From: Mycobacterium sp.
Lineage (GTDB): Bacteria; Actinomycetota; Actinomycetes; Mycobacteriales; Mycobacteriaceae
DNA: 64,000 nucleotides
Direction: 5' to 3'
Assembly: GCF_008709575.1 (NCBI RefSeq)
Contig: NZ_VYIK01000002.1
Span: 1-64,000 of the forward strand
The first letter of the stretch is position 1. Each line of letters begins with the position of its first letter. This document shows, in pieces, positions 1 to 7,929 of the stretch. Under the pieces are notes generated by a model that saw only the letters and a program-made list of their open reading frames with translations, searched no databases and was not told the DNA's origin. The translations under genes were made by a program, and so were the position numbers.

Positions 1-96
1 ACTAGCTGAGGCACCACCACCGGCCACGCGCTCAAAGTACGTGAGGCACGTCGTCAACTTGCCCTGGTCGGCCGTCGGCGACTAGGCTTTGGCACC

Positions 97-141
97 GTGC
101 ATCGTCGTGCAGTAGTAGCCAGTACCCGCAGCGGGGTCTGA
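97..141 (+). CDS. possible 14-residue leader peptide
   Basis: A GTG-initiated frame encodes VHRRAVVASTRSGV and stops with TGA inside the left arm of the hairpin at 112-179. Its two adjacent Val codons (112-117) fall exactly in the outer stem, the arrangement expected of a ribosome-controlled attenuator. The downstream gene encodes a LeuA-type regulatory domain, so branched-chain amino acid control would make sense. No convincing Shine-Dalgarno sequence precedes the GTG, and such a short frame can occur by chance. The assignment is inferred from position and codon content only. Confidence 0.3.
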   Translation: MHRRAVVASTRSGV

Positions 142-179
142 TCCGGACCGACCCCCCGCTGCGGGTCGGACGCTACTAC
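112..179 (+). promoter_or_regulatory. long hairpin, candidate transcription attenuator
   Basis: An inner 13-bp perfect inverted repeat (124-136 ACCCGCAGCGGGG with 154-166 CCCCGCTGCGGGT) is enclosed by an outer 8-bp repeat (112-119 GTAGTAGC with 172-179 GCTACTAC). It lies 37 nt before the gene at 217. Both stems are perfect, which is unlikely by chance even in GC-rich DNA. No U-tract follows, but mycobacterial terminators often lack one. The element could be an attenuator, a plain terminator from an upstream gene, or an RNA-stability structure. Confidence 0.5.
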
Positions 180-216
180 CTGTCGGTCACTCCTGCAGAC
201 CAGAAACGACCGACCC

Positions 217-753
217 ATGACACGATCAATGACACGTCCAGTGACAACTGCCGCCAACCTCACGATTGACAGCGGCGCCGGTAGTGCGCCCGAAGCGCCG
301 CCGGACCGGTTCGCGGGTCTTGCGCTGCCGGCCGGTCTCCGCGAAGACGCCGGAAACCTGTCGTGGAGCACCCTCATCGCCACCTACGCTCCCGGCACCG
401 GGCCGGTGTGCCTGCGCCACTGGGAGTGCACCGACGGGCGGCCCGCCACCCGGCTGGGAACGCAACCGGCAACGTTTCGGGCCACGCTCGGTTTCGGCGA
501 TCGGATCGAGACCATGACCGCCACGGCGACGGGTCCGGTCGCCGCGCTGACCGCGATGCTCTACGAGCGCGGCATCGCGGTCGAGATGCTGCGGTTTCAT
601 CAGCTGCGCGCCGACGGGGACTTCGCCACCTTCATCCAGGGCAGCGACGGCACCCGAGTCGAATGGGCGATGGGGTGGTCCCGGGACCCGACACAGTCCG
701 CGCTGCGCGCAGTGATCGCCTGCGCCAACCGGCTGCTGACCACGCAATCCTAG
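217..753 (+). CDS. orphan LeuA-type allosteric (dimerisation) domain protein
   Basis: This 178-residue protein resembles only the C-terminal regulatory domain of 2-isopropylmalate synthase. Its second half (GPVAALTAMLYERGIAVEML, then a segment ending AVIACANRLL) has the pattern of that leucine-sensing domain, and no TIM-barrel catalytic domain is present. The first 45 or so residues are Pro/Ala-rich and probably flexible. It may bind leucine or a related acid, or partner with a full-length LeuA; neither is shown here. ATG 217 lacks a clear ribosome site and ATG 229 is an alternative. Its stop shares the palindrome CTAG (750-753) with the convergent P450 gene. Confidence 0.7.
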   Translation: MTRSMTRPVTTAANLTIDSGAGSAPEAPPDRFAGLALPAGLREDAGNLSWSTLIATYAPGTGPVCLRHWECTDGRPATRLGTQPATFRATLGFGDRIETMTATATGPVAALTAMLYERGIAVEMLRFHQLRADGDFATFIQGSDGTRVEWAMGWSRDPTQSALRAVIACANRLLTTQS

Positions 754-2228
754 AGCGGGCGCAGCACGATCGGCATGCCGTCCTTCGGGATCGGCATGCC
801 GCCGTAGTCCCAGCGCGCCTGATAGCCGGGTCGGGGCAGCTCGAGCCGGTAGCGGCGCAGCAACCGGTGCAGGATCGTCTTGATCTCCAGCTGACCAAAC
901 GTCATCCCGATGCACTTGTGCGCGCCGCCGCCGAACGGCGTGAACGCGTAACGATGCCGCTTGTGCTCGTTGCGCGGCTCGGTGAACCGTTCCGGGTCGA
1001 ACTTCAGCGGATCGGTCCACAGCTCGGGCAGCCGATGGTTCATGCCCGGATACGCGATGACGTTGGTGCCCTCCGGCACGTAATAACCCAGCAGGTCGGT
1101 GTCGCGCACCGTGCGGCGCATGGCCCACTGCACCGGCGTCACCAACCGGATGGACTCGTTCATCACCAGGTCGAGCGACTCCAGCTTCTCCAGCGACTCG
1201 ATGTCGAGCGGGCCGTCGCCAAGGCGATCCGATTCGTCGCGGCAGCGCTCCTGCCACTGCGGATGGGCGGCCAGCTGGTAGGCCATCGTCGTCGACGTCG
1301 ACGTCGAGGTGTCGTGCGCGGCCATCATCAAGAAGATCATGTGGTTGACAATGTCTTCGTCGGAGAAGCTGTTGCCGTCCTCGTCTTCGGTGTGGCACAA
1401 CACCGTCAGCAGGTCGTTGCCCTCCTTGCCGCGACGCTCGGCGACCCGTTTGGCGAAGTAGTTCTCCAACAGGCGACGCGCTTTGAGACCGCGCCACCAG
1501 GTAAACGGCGGCACGCTGGTGCGGATGATCGCGTTGCCGGCGCGGGTGGTGATCGTGAAGGCCTCGTTCACCTTGGTGACGAGTTCGCGATCGGTGCCGG
1601 GCTCGTGGCCCATGAACACCATCGAAGCGATGTCGAGGGTGAGGGCCTTCATCGCCGGATAGAGCAGGAAGCGTGCGTCGTTGGGCACCCAGTCGTTGGC
1701 GATCACCTGCGACACTACCCGGTCCATCTGCTCGACATAGCCCGCCAGGCGGGAACGGACGAAGGCTTCCTGCATGATCCGCCGGTGGAAGAGGTGCTCC
1801 TCACCGTCGAGCAGCATCAGACCGCGATGAAAAAACGGTCCGATGACCGGCACCCAACCCTGCTGGGAGTAGTCCTTGTTGCGGTTGGAGTAGATGACCT
1901 GCGCCGCGTCGGGTCCCAGCGCCGCGACCCCCGGTAAAATCGGCGAATCGCCGAAGATGACCGGACCTTTGGTGTGGTAGAGAAACAGCAGGTAGTCGGG
2001 TCCGCCGCGCATCATCTCGATCATGTGGCCGAGTATCGGCAGGCCCCGGTCGCCCATGACCGGCTTGAGCCCGCTGCCCGGCGGCGGGTCCGCAAGTTTG
2101 CGCGGGGACCACTGCGTCTTCAGTAGCTTCCGTTCGACCGCGGCCATGCCGGGGAAGTTGTTGAAGGACGGCGTCAGGCGGCGTTTGGCCTGATCGAACA
2201 GATAATCCCGGGTGCTGATGGTCGCCAT
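750..2228 (-). CDS. cyp136: cytochrome P450, CYP136 family
   Basis: A 492-residue haem-thiolate monooxygenase. The haem-binding loop FGGGAHKCIG starts near residue 432 with the ligand at C439. The I-helix oxygen-activation motif (AAHDTST) and the K-helix ExxR (NESIR) are present. Length and neighbourhood (TetR, then SDR) match M. tuberculosis cyp136 (Rv3059). The physiological substrate is not known; the SDR next door suggests oxidation of a lipid or steroid-like alcohol or ketone. AAGGAG (complement of 2233-2238) precedes ATG 2228. It is divergent from the TetR gene, which probably controls it through the palindrome at 2293-2308. Confidence 0.9.
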   Translation of the reverse strand: MATISTRDYLFDQAKRRLTPSFNNFPGMAAVERKLLKTQWSPRKLADPPPGSGLKPVMGDRGLPILGHMIEMMRGGPDYLLFLYHTKGPVIFGDSPILPGVAALGPDAAQVIYSNRNKDYSQQGWVPVIGPFFHRGLMLLDGEEHLFHRRIMQEAFVRSRLAGYVEQMDRVVSQVIANDWVPNDARFLLYPAMKALTLDIASMVFMGHEPGTDRELVTKVNEAFTITTRAGNAIIRTSVPPFTWWRGLKARRLLENYFAKRVAERRGKEGNDLLTVLCHTEDEDGNSFSDEDIVNHMIFLMMAAHDTSTSTSTTMAYQLAAHPQWQERCRDESDRLGDGPLDIESLEKLESLDLVMNESIRLVTPVQWAMRRTVRDTDLLGYYVPEGTNVIAYPGMNHRLPELWTDPLKFDPERFTEPRNEHKRHRYAFTPFGGGAHKCIGMTFGQLEIKTILHRLLRRYRLELPRPGYQARWDYGGMPIPKDGMPIVLRPL

Positions 2229-2292
2229 TGACGCTCCTTACCTTCTGGCAGATCTGGTGGCAGCCGTCATTACGCACCATCCTTCGAGAGTG

Positions 2293-2308
2293 CTTGACGG
2301 CTGTCAAG
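2293..2308. promoter_or_regulatory. palindromic operator candidate for the adjacent TetR
   Basis: CTTGAC-GGCT-GTCAAG is a perfect 6+4+6 inverted repeat in the 115-bp region between the divergent cyp136 and tetR starts. TetR-family regulators typically bind such a site in the divergent promoter and repress both genes. The regulator assignment is inferred from position. Confidence 0.5.
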
Positions 2309-2343
2309 TTTGGTTTTCGTCTGTTTTGTTGCAAGGTCAAAGG

Positions 2344-3000
2344 GTGACCACCGGGGATTCCACGCGCACCGCCGGCCAAACTCCGTCCGCATCGGCCCCG
2401 AAACGACGCGGCGACAGGCAGCGGCAGGCCATCCTTCAGTCAGTGCGGGAGCTGTTGGTGGAGAAACCGTTTGCCGATCTGTCGGTCAGCACGATCAGCG
2501 ACCGGGCCGGCGTCGCGCGATCCGGTTTCTACTTTTATTTCGACTCCAAATACGCGGTGCTGGCACATATCCTGGCCGAGGCCGGTCGCGAACTCGACGA
2601 GCTGACCCAGTACTTCGCGCCGCGCGGCCCGGACGAATCGCCGGCGGCATTCGCCAAGCGGATGGTCGGCAGTGCCGCGCTCGTGTACGCCCACAACGAC
2701 CCCGTGATCTCGGCGTGCTACGCCGCCCGCAACACCGACGCCGAGATCCGTAAACTCGTCGACCAGCAGGTTGATCGGGTGATCCAACAAATCATCGGGA
2801 TCGTCGAGGACGAGTTGCGGGCCGGCACCGCGTGTCCCATCAGCGAGGACATCCCCGCTCTGGTCCGCACACTGTCGGTCACCACCGCGCAGATGCTCTC
2901 CGGTGACAGCGCCTATCTGGGCCCGGATCAGGATGTGCAGCGCGGGATACGGGTGCTGGAGCAGCTATGGCTGCATGCGCTGTGGGGCGGGCGATCGTGA
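2344..3000 (+). CDS. TetR-family transcriptional regulator
   Basis: Starting at GTG 2344 the product is 218 residues, matching the usual TetR size and the M. tuberculosis counterpart (Rv3058c). The open frame reaches back to 2212, but that would run through the operator and most of the P450 promoter. The N-terminal helix-turn-helix is clear (LSVSTISDRAGVARSGFYFY followed by FDSKYAVL). The C-terminal part is the ligand-binding domain and gives no clue to the ligand. Its TGA overlaps the GTG of the SDR by 4 bp, so the two are translationally coupled. It probably represses cyp136 and its own operon. Confidence 0.88.
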   Translation: MTTGDSTRTAGQTPSASAPKRRGDRQRQAILQSVRELLVEKPFADLSVSTISDRAGVARSGFYFYFDSKYAVLAHILAEAGRELDELTQYFAPRGPDESPAAFAKRMVGSAALVYAHNDPVISACYAARNTDAEIRKLVDQQVDRVIQQIIGIVEDELRAGTACPISEDIPALVRTLSVTTAQMLSGDSAYLGPDQDVQRGIRVLEQLWLHALWGGRS

Positions 3001-3890
3001 GCCTGCGCCGTATCGTCAGCGTCATCACGCCGAAGAGTCGTGGTGGGTATTTCGCAGGCAAGCGCTGCTTTCTCACCGGTGCCGCCAGCGGTATCGGCCG
3101 TGCGACAGCGTTGCGACTCGCCGCTGAGGGCGCCGAGCTGTACCTGACCGACCGCAACGCCGACGGGCTCACCGCAACTGTCGCCGACATCCGCACACTG
3201 GGCGGGCAGGTCGCCGAGCACCGGGCACTCGACATCGCCGACTACCGGGCGGTCGCCGCGTTTGCCACCGACATCCACGCCGATCACCCGAGCATGGACG
3301 TCGTGATGAACATCGCCGGGATCTCGGCCTGGGGCACCGTCGATCGGCTCAGCCACGAACAATGGAGCAACCTGGTCGCCGTGAACCTGATGGGCCCGAT
3401 CCACGTCGTCGAAACGTTCCTTCCGCCGATGATCGCCGCCGGCCGGGGCGGGCATCTGGTCAACGTGTCGTCGGCGGCTGGGCTGATCGCCCTGCCCTGG
3501 CACGCCGCTTACAGCGCCAGCAAGTACGGCTTGCGCGGGATGTCAGAGGTGCTGCGTTTCGATTTGGCGCGCCACCGCATCGGTGTGTCGGTGGTGGTGC
3601 CCGGCGCGGTGAACACCCCGCTGGTCAACACCGTCGAGATCGCCGGCGTCGATCGCGAGGACCCAACAGTGAAACGCTGGGTGGACCGGTTTAGCGGGCA
3701 TGCCGTCTCGCCCGAGCGGGCGGCCGAGAAAATCCTGACCGGAGTCGCCAAGAACAGATACCTGATCTATACCTCGGGCGACATCCGCGCGCTGTATGCC
3801 CTCAAGCGGCTGGCCTGGTGGCCGTATAGCCTGGCGATGCGCCAGGTCAACGTGATTTTCACCCGGGTGCTGCGGCCGGCGCCGCGCTAG
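2997..3890 (+). CDS. short-chain dehydrogenase/reductase (Rv3057c-like)
   Basis: A 297-residue Rossmann oxidoreductase of the classical SDR family. The cofactor motif TGAASGIG lies at residues 27-34. The catalytic Ser is in NVSSAAG and the Tyr/Lys pair is at about Y172 and K176 (YSASK). GTG 2997 overlaps the stop of tetR (GTGA); an ATG at 2967 would give 10 more residues. It probably interconverts an alcohol and a ketone related to the CYP136 substrate, an inference from context. The C-terminal basic and hydrophobic stretch may associate with membrane. Confidence 0.87.
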   Translation: MSLRRIVSVITPKSRGGYFAGKRCFLTGAASGIGRATALRLAAEGAELYLTDRNADGLTATVADIRTLGGQVAEHRALDIADYRAVAAFATDIHADHPSMDVVMNIAGISAWGTVDRLSHEQWSNLVAVNLMGPIHVVETFLPPMIAAGRGGHLVNVSSAAGLIALPWHAAYSASKYGLRGMSEVLRFDLARHRIGVSVVVPGAVNTPLVNTVEIAGVDREDPTVKRWVDRFSGHAVSPERAAEKILTGVAKNRYLIYTSGDIRALYALKRLAWWPYSLAMRQVNVIFTRVLRPAPR

Positions 3891-3904
3891 CAGCGTGGGG
3901 CGCT

Positions 3905-3920
3905 GACACGCCGGCGTGTC
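3905..3920. terminator. 16-bp perfect palindrome after the SDR gene
   Basis: GACACGCC/GGCGTGTC forms a gap-free perfect palindrome 14 bases after the SDR stop and 147 bases before the next gene. It could form a cruciform or a tight hairpin and may end the tetR-SDR transcript. There is no T-run, so an operator for the downstream FMN reductase is the alternative. Confidence 0.35.
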
Positions 3921-4066
3921 GTCACCCTCGGCGCACAGTGAAATCGTCGGTCCGGGTCCGGCGGCGCCCTTGCCGATGCCGGCCGTGGCCGCGATATCGT
4001 CGGTGGTGACCGCGCCCTCGGCGGGTCGCCGGGCCGCGACTGCAACCAACCCGAGGGGAGTCGGAC

Positions 4067-4621
4067 GTGCCGGAGACCACGATCGTGGTACTGGTGGGAA
4101 GCCTGCGTGCGGCGTCGGTCAACCGCCAGATCGCCGAGTTGGCCGCCGAATGCGCCCCGGACGGCATCGTCGTGACCATCTTCGACGGGCTGGGCGAGTT
4201 GCCGTTCTACAACGAAGACCTAGATTGCGCCGACGACCCGTTCGACGTCCCGGCCCCGGTCGCCGCACTGCGGCACGCCGCCGCCGACGCCGACGCGGCA
4301 TTGGTCGTCACACCGGAATACAACGGCAGCATCCCCGGCGTGCTCAAGAACGCGATCGACTGGCTTTCCCGGCCATTCGGCAACGGCGCGCTGAAGGACA
4401 AGCCGCTGGCCGTCATCGGTGGCTCGGCCGGCCGGTACGGCGGCGTCTGGGCACATGACGAGACCCGCAAGTCATTCGGGCTCGCCGGTCCGCGGGTAAT
4501 CGATGCGATCAAGCTGTCGGTGCCGCTGGCCTCGCTGGATGGCAAGCATCCGCGGGAGAGCGCCGAGCTGGTGTCCAACCTGCGCGACGCGGTGGGCAAA
4601 TTGGCCGCCGAGGTGAGCTGA
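4067..4621 (+). CDS. NADPH-dependent FMN reductase family flavoprotein (Rv3054c-like)
   Basis: A 184-residue flavodoxin-fold oxidoreductase. The N-terminal phosphate loop VGSLRAASVNRQ and the family signature VTPEYNGSIPGVLKNAIDWL are intact, followed by a conserved GGSAGRYGG segment. It should reduce quinones, azo compounds or other acceptors with NAD(P)H through bound FMN. The GTG start at 4067 is preceded by GAGGGGAG. In M. tuberculosis the same gene sits beside nrdH, but two genes found next to it there (a second TetR and dinP) are not present here. Confidence 0.88.
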   Translation: MPETTIVVLVGSLRAASVNRQIAELAAECAPDGIVVTIFDGLGELPFYNEDLDCADDPFDVPAPVAALRHAAADADAALVVTPEYNGSIPGVLKNAIDWLSRPFGNGALKDKPLAVIGGSAGRYGGVWAHDETRKSFGLAGPRVIDAIKLSVPLASLDGKHPRESAELVSNLRDAVGKLAAEVS

Positions 4622-5032
4622 CCCGACGCCGCCTGGGCTTTGCTGTGCCCCGGGTTCGCGATGTCGGCCCGGGCGTGCTTGTCGGTGCCCGGTGGTAAAC
4701 CCGACCGGTGGCCGGCGGAAACCCAATCGTGATCTGCGACACGCCGGGCCGGGTCCACGCACAAGCTTACGACCAGGGAATTTCATCAATGTTTTTCCGA
4801 ACATCTTGTACCTCTTCTCAATGTCTGCCACTAGGTGTAGTGTTTGGCTGGTCGACACACCCGAAGATTCACGACCTCCAGGACACCCGCGGTCATGGCG
4901 TCGGGGCAGGTGCTGAGGACGGGATTGTCGGGGTGTGTCGGTCTGCTGATCCAGCAGTGCACCCGCAGTGCCCGAGTAGTTGCCAGCCAGATTCCCGATG
5001 TCCGAGGTCTCGAAGAGGAGGCGGTACCGTCG
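4622..5032 (+). promoter_or_regulatory. 411-bp intergenic leader of nrdHIE
   Basis: No credible gene is visible here. It contains paired NrdR-like boxes at 4796-4811 and 4828-4843. About 190 bases then separate the second box from nrdH, and this stretch includes a small hairpin CTGCTG-ATC-CAGCAG (about 4941-4955). A long untranslated leader is likely if transcription starts near the boxes. I recognise no known riboswitch in it. Confidence 0.5.
4796..4843 (+). promoter_or_regulatory. paired NrdR-like boxes upstream of nrdHIE
   Basis: The downstream box CCACTAGGTGTAGTGT (4828-4843) has CACTA/TAGTG arms and fits the NrdR consensus acaCwAtATaTwGtgt well. A weaker match, TCCGAACATCTTGTAC (4796-4811), begins exactly 32 bp upstream. 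Tandem boxes about three helical turns apart are the hallmark of NrdR repression of ribonucleotide reductase genes, and the same 32-bp spacing recurs before nrdF at 10268-10315. Confidence 0.65.
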
Positions 5033-5272
5033 ATGAGCATCACCGTGTACACCAAGCCGGCCTGTGTGCAGTGCACCGCCACGTACAAGGCACTGGACAA
5101 GCAGGGCATCAGCTACGAGACGGTCGACATCACCTCGGACCCCGAGGCGCGGGACTACGTCATGGCGCTGGGTTATCTGCAGGCCCCGGTCGTGGTGGCC
5201 GGGAACCAGCACTGGTCGGGCTTCCGGCCCGACCGGATCAAGGCGCTGACCGGCGCGGTGCGCACCGCCTAG
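5033..5272 (+). CDS. nrdH: NrdH glutaredoxin-like electron donor for class Ib ribonucleotide reductase
   Basis: A 79-residue thioredoxin-fold protein with the redox motif CVQC at residues 11-14. The conserved C-terminal signature WSGFRPDRIK distinguishes NrdH from ordinary glutaredoxins. It reduces the C-terminal cysteines of NrdE and is itself reduced by thioredoxin reductase. The frame stays open upstream to 4844, but ATG 5033, preceded by AGGAGG about 12 bases before it, gives the standard length. It is first in nrdH-nrdI-nrdE, with 9 bp before nrdI. Confidence 0.96.
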   Translation: MSITVYTKPACVQCTATYKALDKQGISYETVDITSDPEARDYVMALGYLQAPVVVAGNQHWSGFRPDRIKALTGAVRTA

Positions 5273-5281
5273 GAGGCAATC

Positions 5282-5740
5282 GTGACGTCGGGCAACCTGG
5301 TGTATTTCTCCAGCGTGTCGGAGAACACCCACCGTTTCGTGCAGAAGCTGGGTCTGCCGGCCACGCGCATACCGTTGCACGGCCGCATCGAGGTGGACCG
5401 GCCTTATGTCCTGGTGTTGCCCACCTACGGCGGTGGCCGACACAATCCGAGCATCGCCGACAGTGCAGCCAGCGGCTACGTTCCCAGACAGGTCGTCACG
5501 TTCTTGAACAACGAACGCAACCGGGCGCTGCTGCGCGGGGTGATCGCGGCCGGTAACACCAACTTCGGTGCGGAATTCGGCTATGCCGGCGAGGTGGTCT
5601 CGCGCAAATGCGGAGTTCCGTACCTCTACCGCTTCGAGCTGATGGGAACCGACGAGGACGTCCGCGCCGTCCGCGCGGGTCTGGCCGACTTCTGGGAGGA
5701 GGAGACGTGCCGCCAACCGCTGCAACTTCAGAGCGTGTGA
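5282..5740 (+). CDS. nrdI: NrdI flavodoxin-like protein
   Basis: A 152-residue flavodoxin-like protein with the N-terminal FMN phosphate loop [11 protein letters not shown] and the conserved LPTYGGG segment. NrdI supplies the oxidant that builds the dimanganese-tyrosyl radical cofactor in NrdF. It starts with GTG 5282 soon after GGAGG. Its last 34 bases overlap the proposed start of nrdE, implying translational coupling within the nrdHIE operon. Confidence 0.95.
   Translation: MTSGNLVYFSSVSENTHRFVQKLGLPATRIPLHGRIEVDRPYVLVLPTYGGGRHNPSIADSAASGYVPRQVVTFLNNERNRALLRGVIAAGNTNFGAEFGYAGEVVSRKCGVPYLYRFELMGTDEDVRAVRAGLADFWEEETCRQPLQLQSV
5693..5702 (+). promoter_or_regulatory. ribosome binding site deciding the nrdE start
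   Basis: A GGAGGAGGAG run inside the 3' end of nrdI sits a few bases before GTG 5707. It supports starting nrdE there, not at the upstream in-frame ATG 5608 or at the downstream Met of the [10 protein letters not shown] block. Confidence 0.6.
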
Positions 5741-7887
5741 CACCCACCGGGCATGCTCGCCCGGTTTCCGGGCCGGGTGAGACCGACTATCACGCGCTCA
5801 ACGCGATGCTGAATCTCTACGACGCCGACGGCAAGATTCAGTTCGACAAAGACCGGGAAGCCGCGCGTCAGTACTTCTTGCAGCACGTCAACCAGAACAC
5901 GGTCTTCTTCCACAACCAGGACGAGAAGCTGGACTACCTCATCCGCGAGAACTACTACGAGCGTGAGGTTCTCGACCAGTATTCGCGCAACTTCGTCAAA
6001 TCCCTGCTCGACCGTGCCTACGCCAAGAAGTTCCGGTTCCCGACTTTTCTCGGAGCGTTCAAGTACTACACGTCCTACACGTTGAAGACCTTCGACGGGA
6101 AGCGGTACCTGGAGCGCTTCGAGGACCGGGTGTGCATGGTGGCACTGACCTTGGCCGCCGGCGACACGGCGCTGGCCGAGAAGCTCGTCGACGAGATCAT
6201 CGACGGCCGGTTCCAGCCGGCCACCCCGACGTTTTTGAACTCGGGCAAGAAGCAGCGCGGCGAGCCGGTGAGTTGCTTTCTTTTGCGCATCGAGGACAAC
6301 ATGGAGTCGATCGGGCGTTCTATCAACTCCGCGCTGCAGCTGTCCAAGCGCGGCGGGGGAGTGGCGTTGCTGCTGAGCAACATTCGGGAACACGGTGCAC
6401 CGATCAAGAACATCGAAAACCAGTCCTCGGGCGTCATCCCGATCATGAAGCTGCTGGAGGACTCGTTCTCCTACGCCAATCAGCTCGGCGCGCGCCAGGG
6501 CGCCGGCGCGGTGTATTTGCATGCCCACCACCCCGACATCTACCGCTTCTTGGACACCAAGCGGGAAAACGCCGACGAGAAGATCCGGATCAAGACGCTG
6601 AGCCTGGGCGTGGTGATCCCCGACATCACCTTCGAGCTCGCCAAGCGCAACGAGGACATGTACCTGTTCTCACCGTACGACGTCGAACGCGTCTACGGGG
6701 TGCCGTTCGCCGACATCTCGGTCACCGAGAAGTACTACGAGATGCTCGACGACGCAAGGATTCGCAAGACCAAGATCAAGGCGCGGGAGTTCTTTCAGAC
6801 GCTCGCCGAGTTGCAGTTCGAATCCGGTTACCCCTACCTCATGTTCGAGGACACGGTGAACCGGGCCAACCCGATCGAGGGCAAGATCACCCACTCCAAC
6901 CTGTGTTCGGAGATCCTGCAGGTGTCCACGCCGTCGTCGTTCAACGAAGATTTATCGTACGCCAAAGTGGGCAAGGACATTTCGTGTAACCTGGGTTCGC
7001 TCAACATCGCCAAAACGATGGACTCACCCGACTTCGCGCAGACCATCGAGGTGGCGGTCCGTGCGCTGACCGCGGTGAGCGATCAGACGCACATCGCCTC
7101 GGTGCCCTCGATCGAGCAGGGCAACAACGACTCGCACGCGATCGGGCTGGGGCAGATGAACCTGCACGGCTATCTGGCTCGGGAACGCATCTTCTACGGT
7201 TCTGAAGAAGGCATCGACTTCACCAACATCTATTTCTACACAGTGCTTTACCACACGCTGCGGGCATCGAACCGCATTGCCATCGAACGAGGCAAGTATT
7301 TCAAAGGTTTCGAGCGGTCCAAGTACGCCTCGGGGGAGTTCTTCGACCGCTACACCGATCAGCTCTGGGAGCCCAAGACCGCCAAGGTGCGGCAGTTGTT
7401 CGCCGACGCGGGAATCCGCATTCCCGACCAGGACGACTGGCGGCGACTCAAAGAGTCGGTGCAAGCCCACGGCATCTACAACCAAAACCTGCAGGCGGTG
7501 CCGCCGACCGGGTCGATCTCCTACATCAACCACTCGACGAGCTCGATCCACCCGATCGTGTCCAAGATCGAGATCCGCAAAGAAGGCAAGATCGGCCGCG
7601 TCTACTACCCCGCGCCCTACATGACCAACGACAACCTGGAGTACTACCAGGACGCCTACGAGATCGGCTACGAGAAGATCATCGACACCTACGCGGCGGC
7701 CACCCAGCATGTGGACCAGGGGCTGTCGCTGACGTTGTTCTTCAAGGACACCGCCACCACCCGCGACGTGAACAAGGCCCAGATCTACGCCTGGCGAAAA
7801 GGCATCAAGACGCTGTACTACATCCGGCTGCGGCAGATGGCGCTGGAGGGCACCGAGGTCGAGGGCTGCGTGTCCTGCATGCTCTGA
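5707..7887 (+). CDS. nrdE: class Ib ribonucleoside-diphosphate reductase, alpha subunit
   Basis: The catalytic R1E subunit reduces ribonucleoside diphosphates to deoxyribonucleotides with NrdF. From GTG 5707 it is 726 residues. The redox-active cysteine in [10 protein letters not shown], the active-site Asn-Leu-Cys-x-Glu (SNLCSEIL), the partner cysteine in KDISCNLGS and the C-terminal shuttle pair CVSCML are all present. The first 30 or so residues before [10 protein letters not shown] are variable. Unlike class Ia enzymes it lacks an N-terminal ATP-cone, as is usual for NrdE. It ends the nrdHIE operon and is followed by a hairpin at 7890-7904. Confidence 0.96.
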   Translation: MPPTAATSERVTPTGHARPVSGPGETDYHALNAMLNLYDADGKIQFDKDREAARQYFLQHVNQNTVFFHNQDEKLDYLIRENYYEREVLDQYSRNFVKSLLDRAYAKKFRFPTFLGAFKYYTSYTLKTFDGKRYLERFEDRVCMVALTLAAGDTALAEKLVDEIIDGRFQPATPTFLNSGKKQRGEPVSCFLLRIEDNMESIGRSINSALQLSKRGGGVALLLSNIREHGAPIKNIENQSSGVIPIMKLLEDSFSYANQLGARQGAGAVYLHAHHPDIYRFLDTKRENADEKIRIKTLSLGVVIPDITFELAKRNEDMYLFSPYDVERVYGVPFADISVTEKYYEMLDDARIRKTKIKAREFFQTLAELQFESGYPYLMFEDTVNRANPIEGKITHSNLCSEILQVSTPSSFNEDLSYAKVGKDISCNLGSLNIAKTMDSPDFAQTIEVAVRALTAVSDQTHIASVPSIEQGNNDSHAIGLGQMNLHGYLARERIFYGSEEGIDFTNIYFYTVLYHTLRASNRIAIERGKYFKGFERSKYASGEFFDRYTDQLWEPKTAKVRQLFADAGIRIPDQDDWRRLKESVQAHGIYNQNLQAVPPTGSISYINHSTSSIHPIVSKIEIRKEGKIGRVYYPAPYMTNDNLEYYQDAYEIGYEKIIDTYAAATQHVDQGLSLTLFFKDTATTRDVNKAQIYAWRKGIKTLYYIRLRQMALEGTEVEGCVSCML

Positions 7888-7889
7888 TC

Positions 7890-7904
7890 GGCGAACGCTT
7901 CGCC
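7890..7904 (+). terminator. small hairpin after nrdE
   Basis: GGCGAA-CGC-TTCGCC begins 3 bases after the nrdE stop and 26 bases before the TetR gene. The perfect 6-bp stem with a 3-base loop and no T-run resembles the compact terminators common in mycobacteria. Function is inferred from position. Confidence 0.35.
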
Positions 7905-7929
7905 CTGGCCGGCAGAGCAACGCGGTAAG

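Noticed and set aside
363..1937. 524-codon open frame antisense to cyp136
   Set aside because: Arg/His/Gln-rich translation with no motifs, lying wholly opposite a clear P450; a GC-skew shadow.
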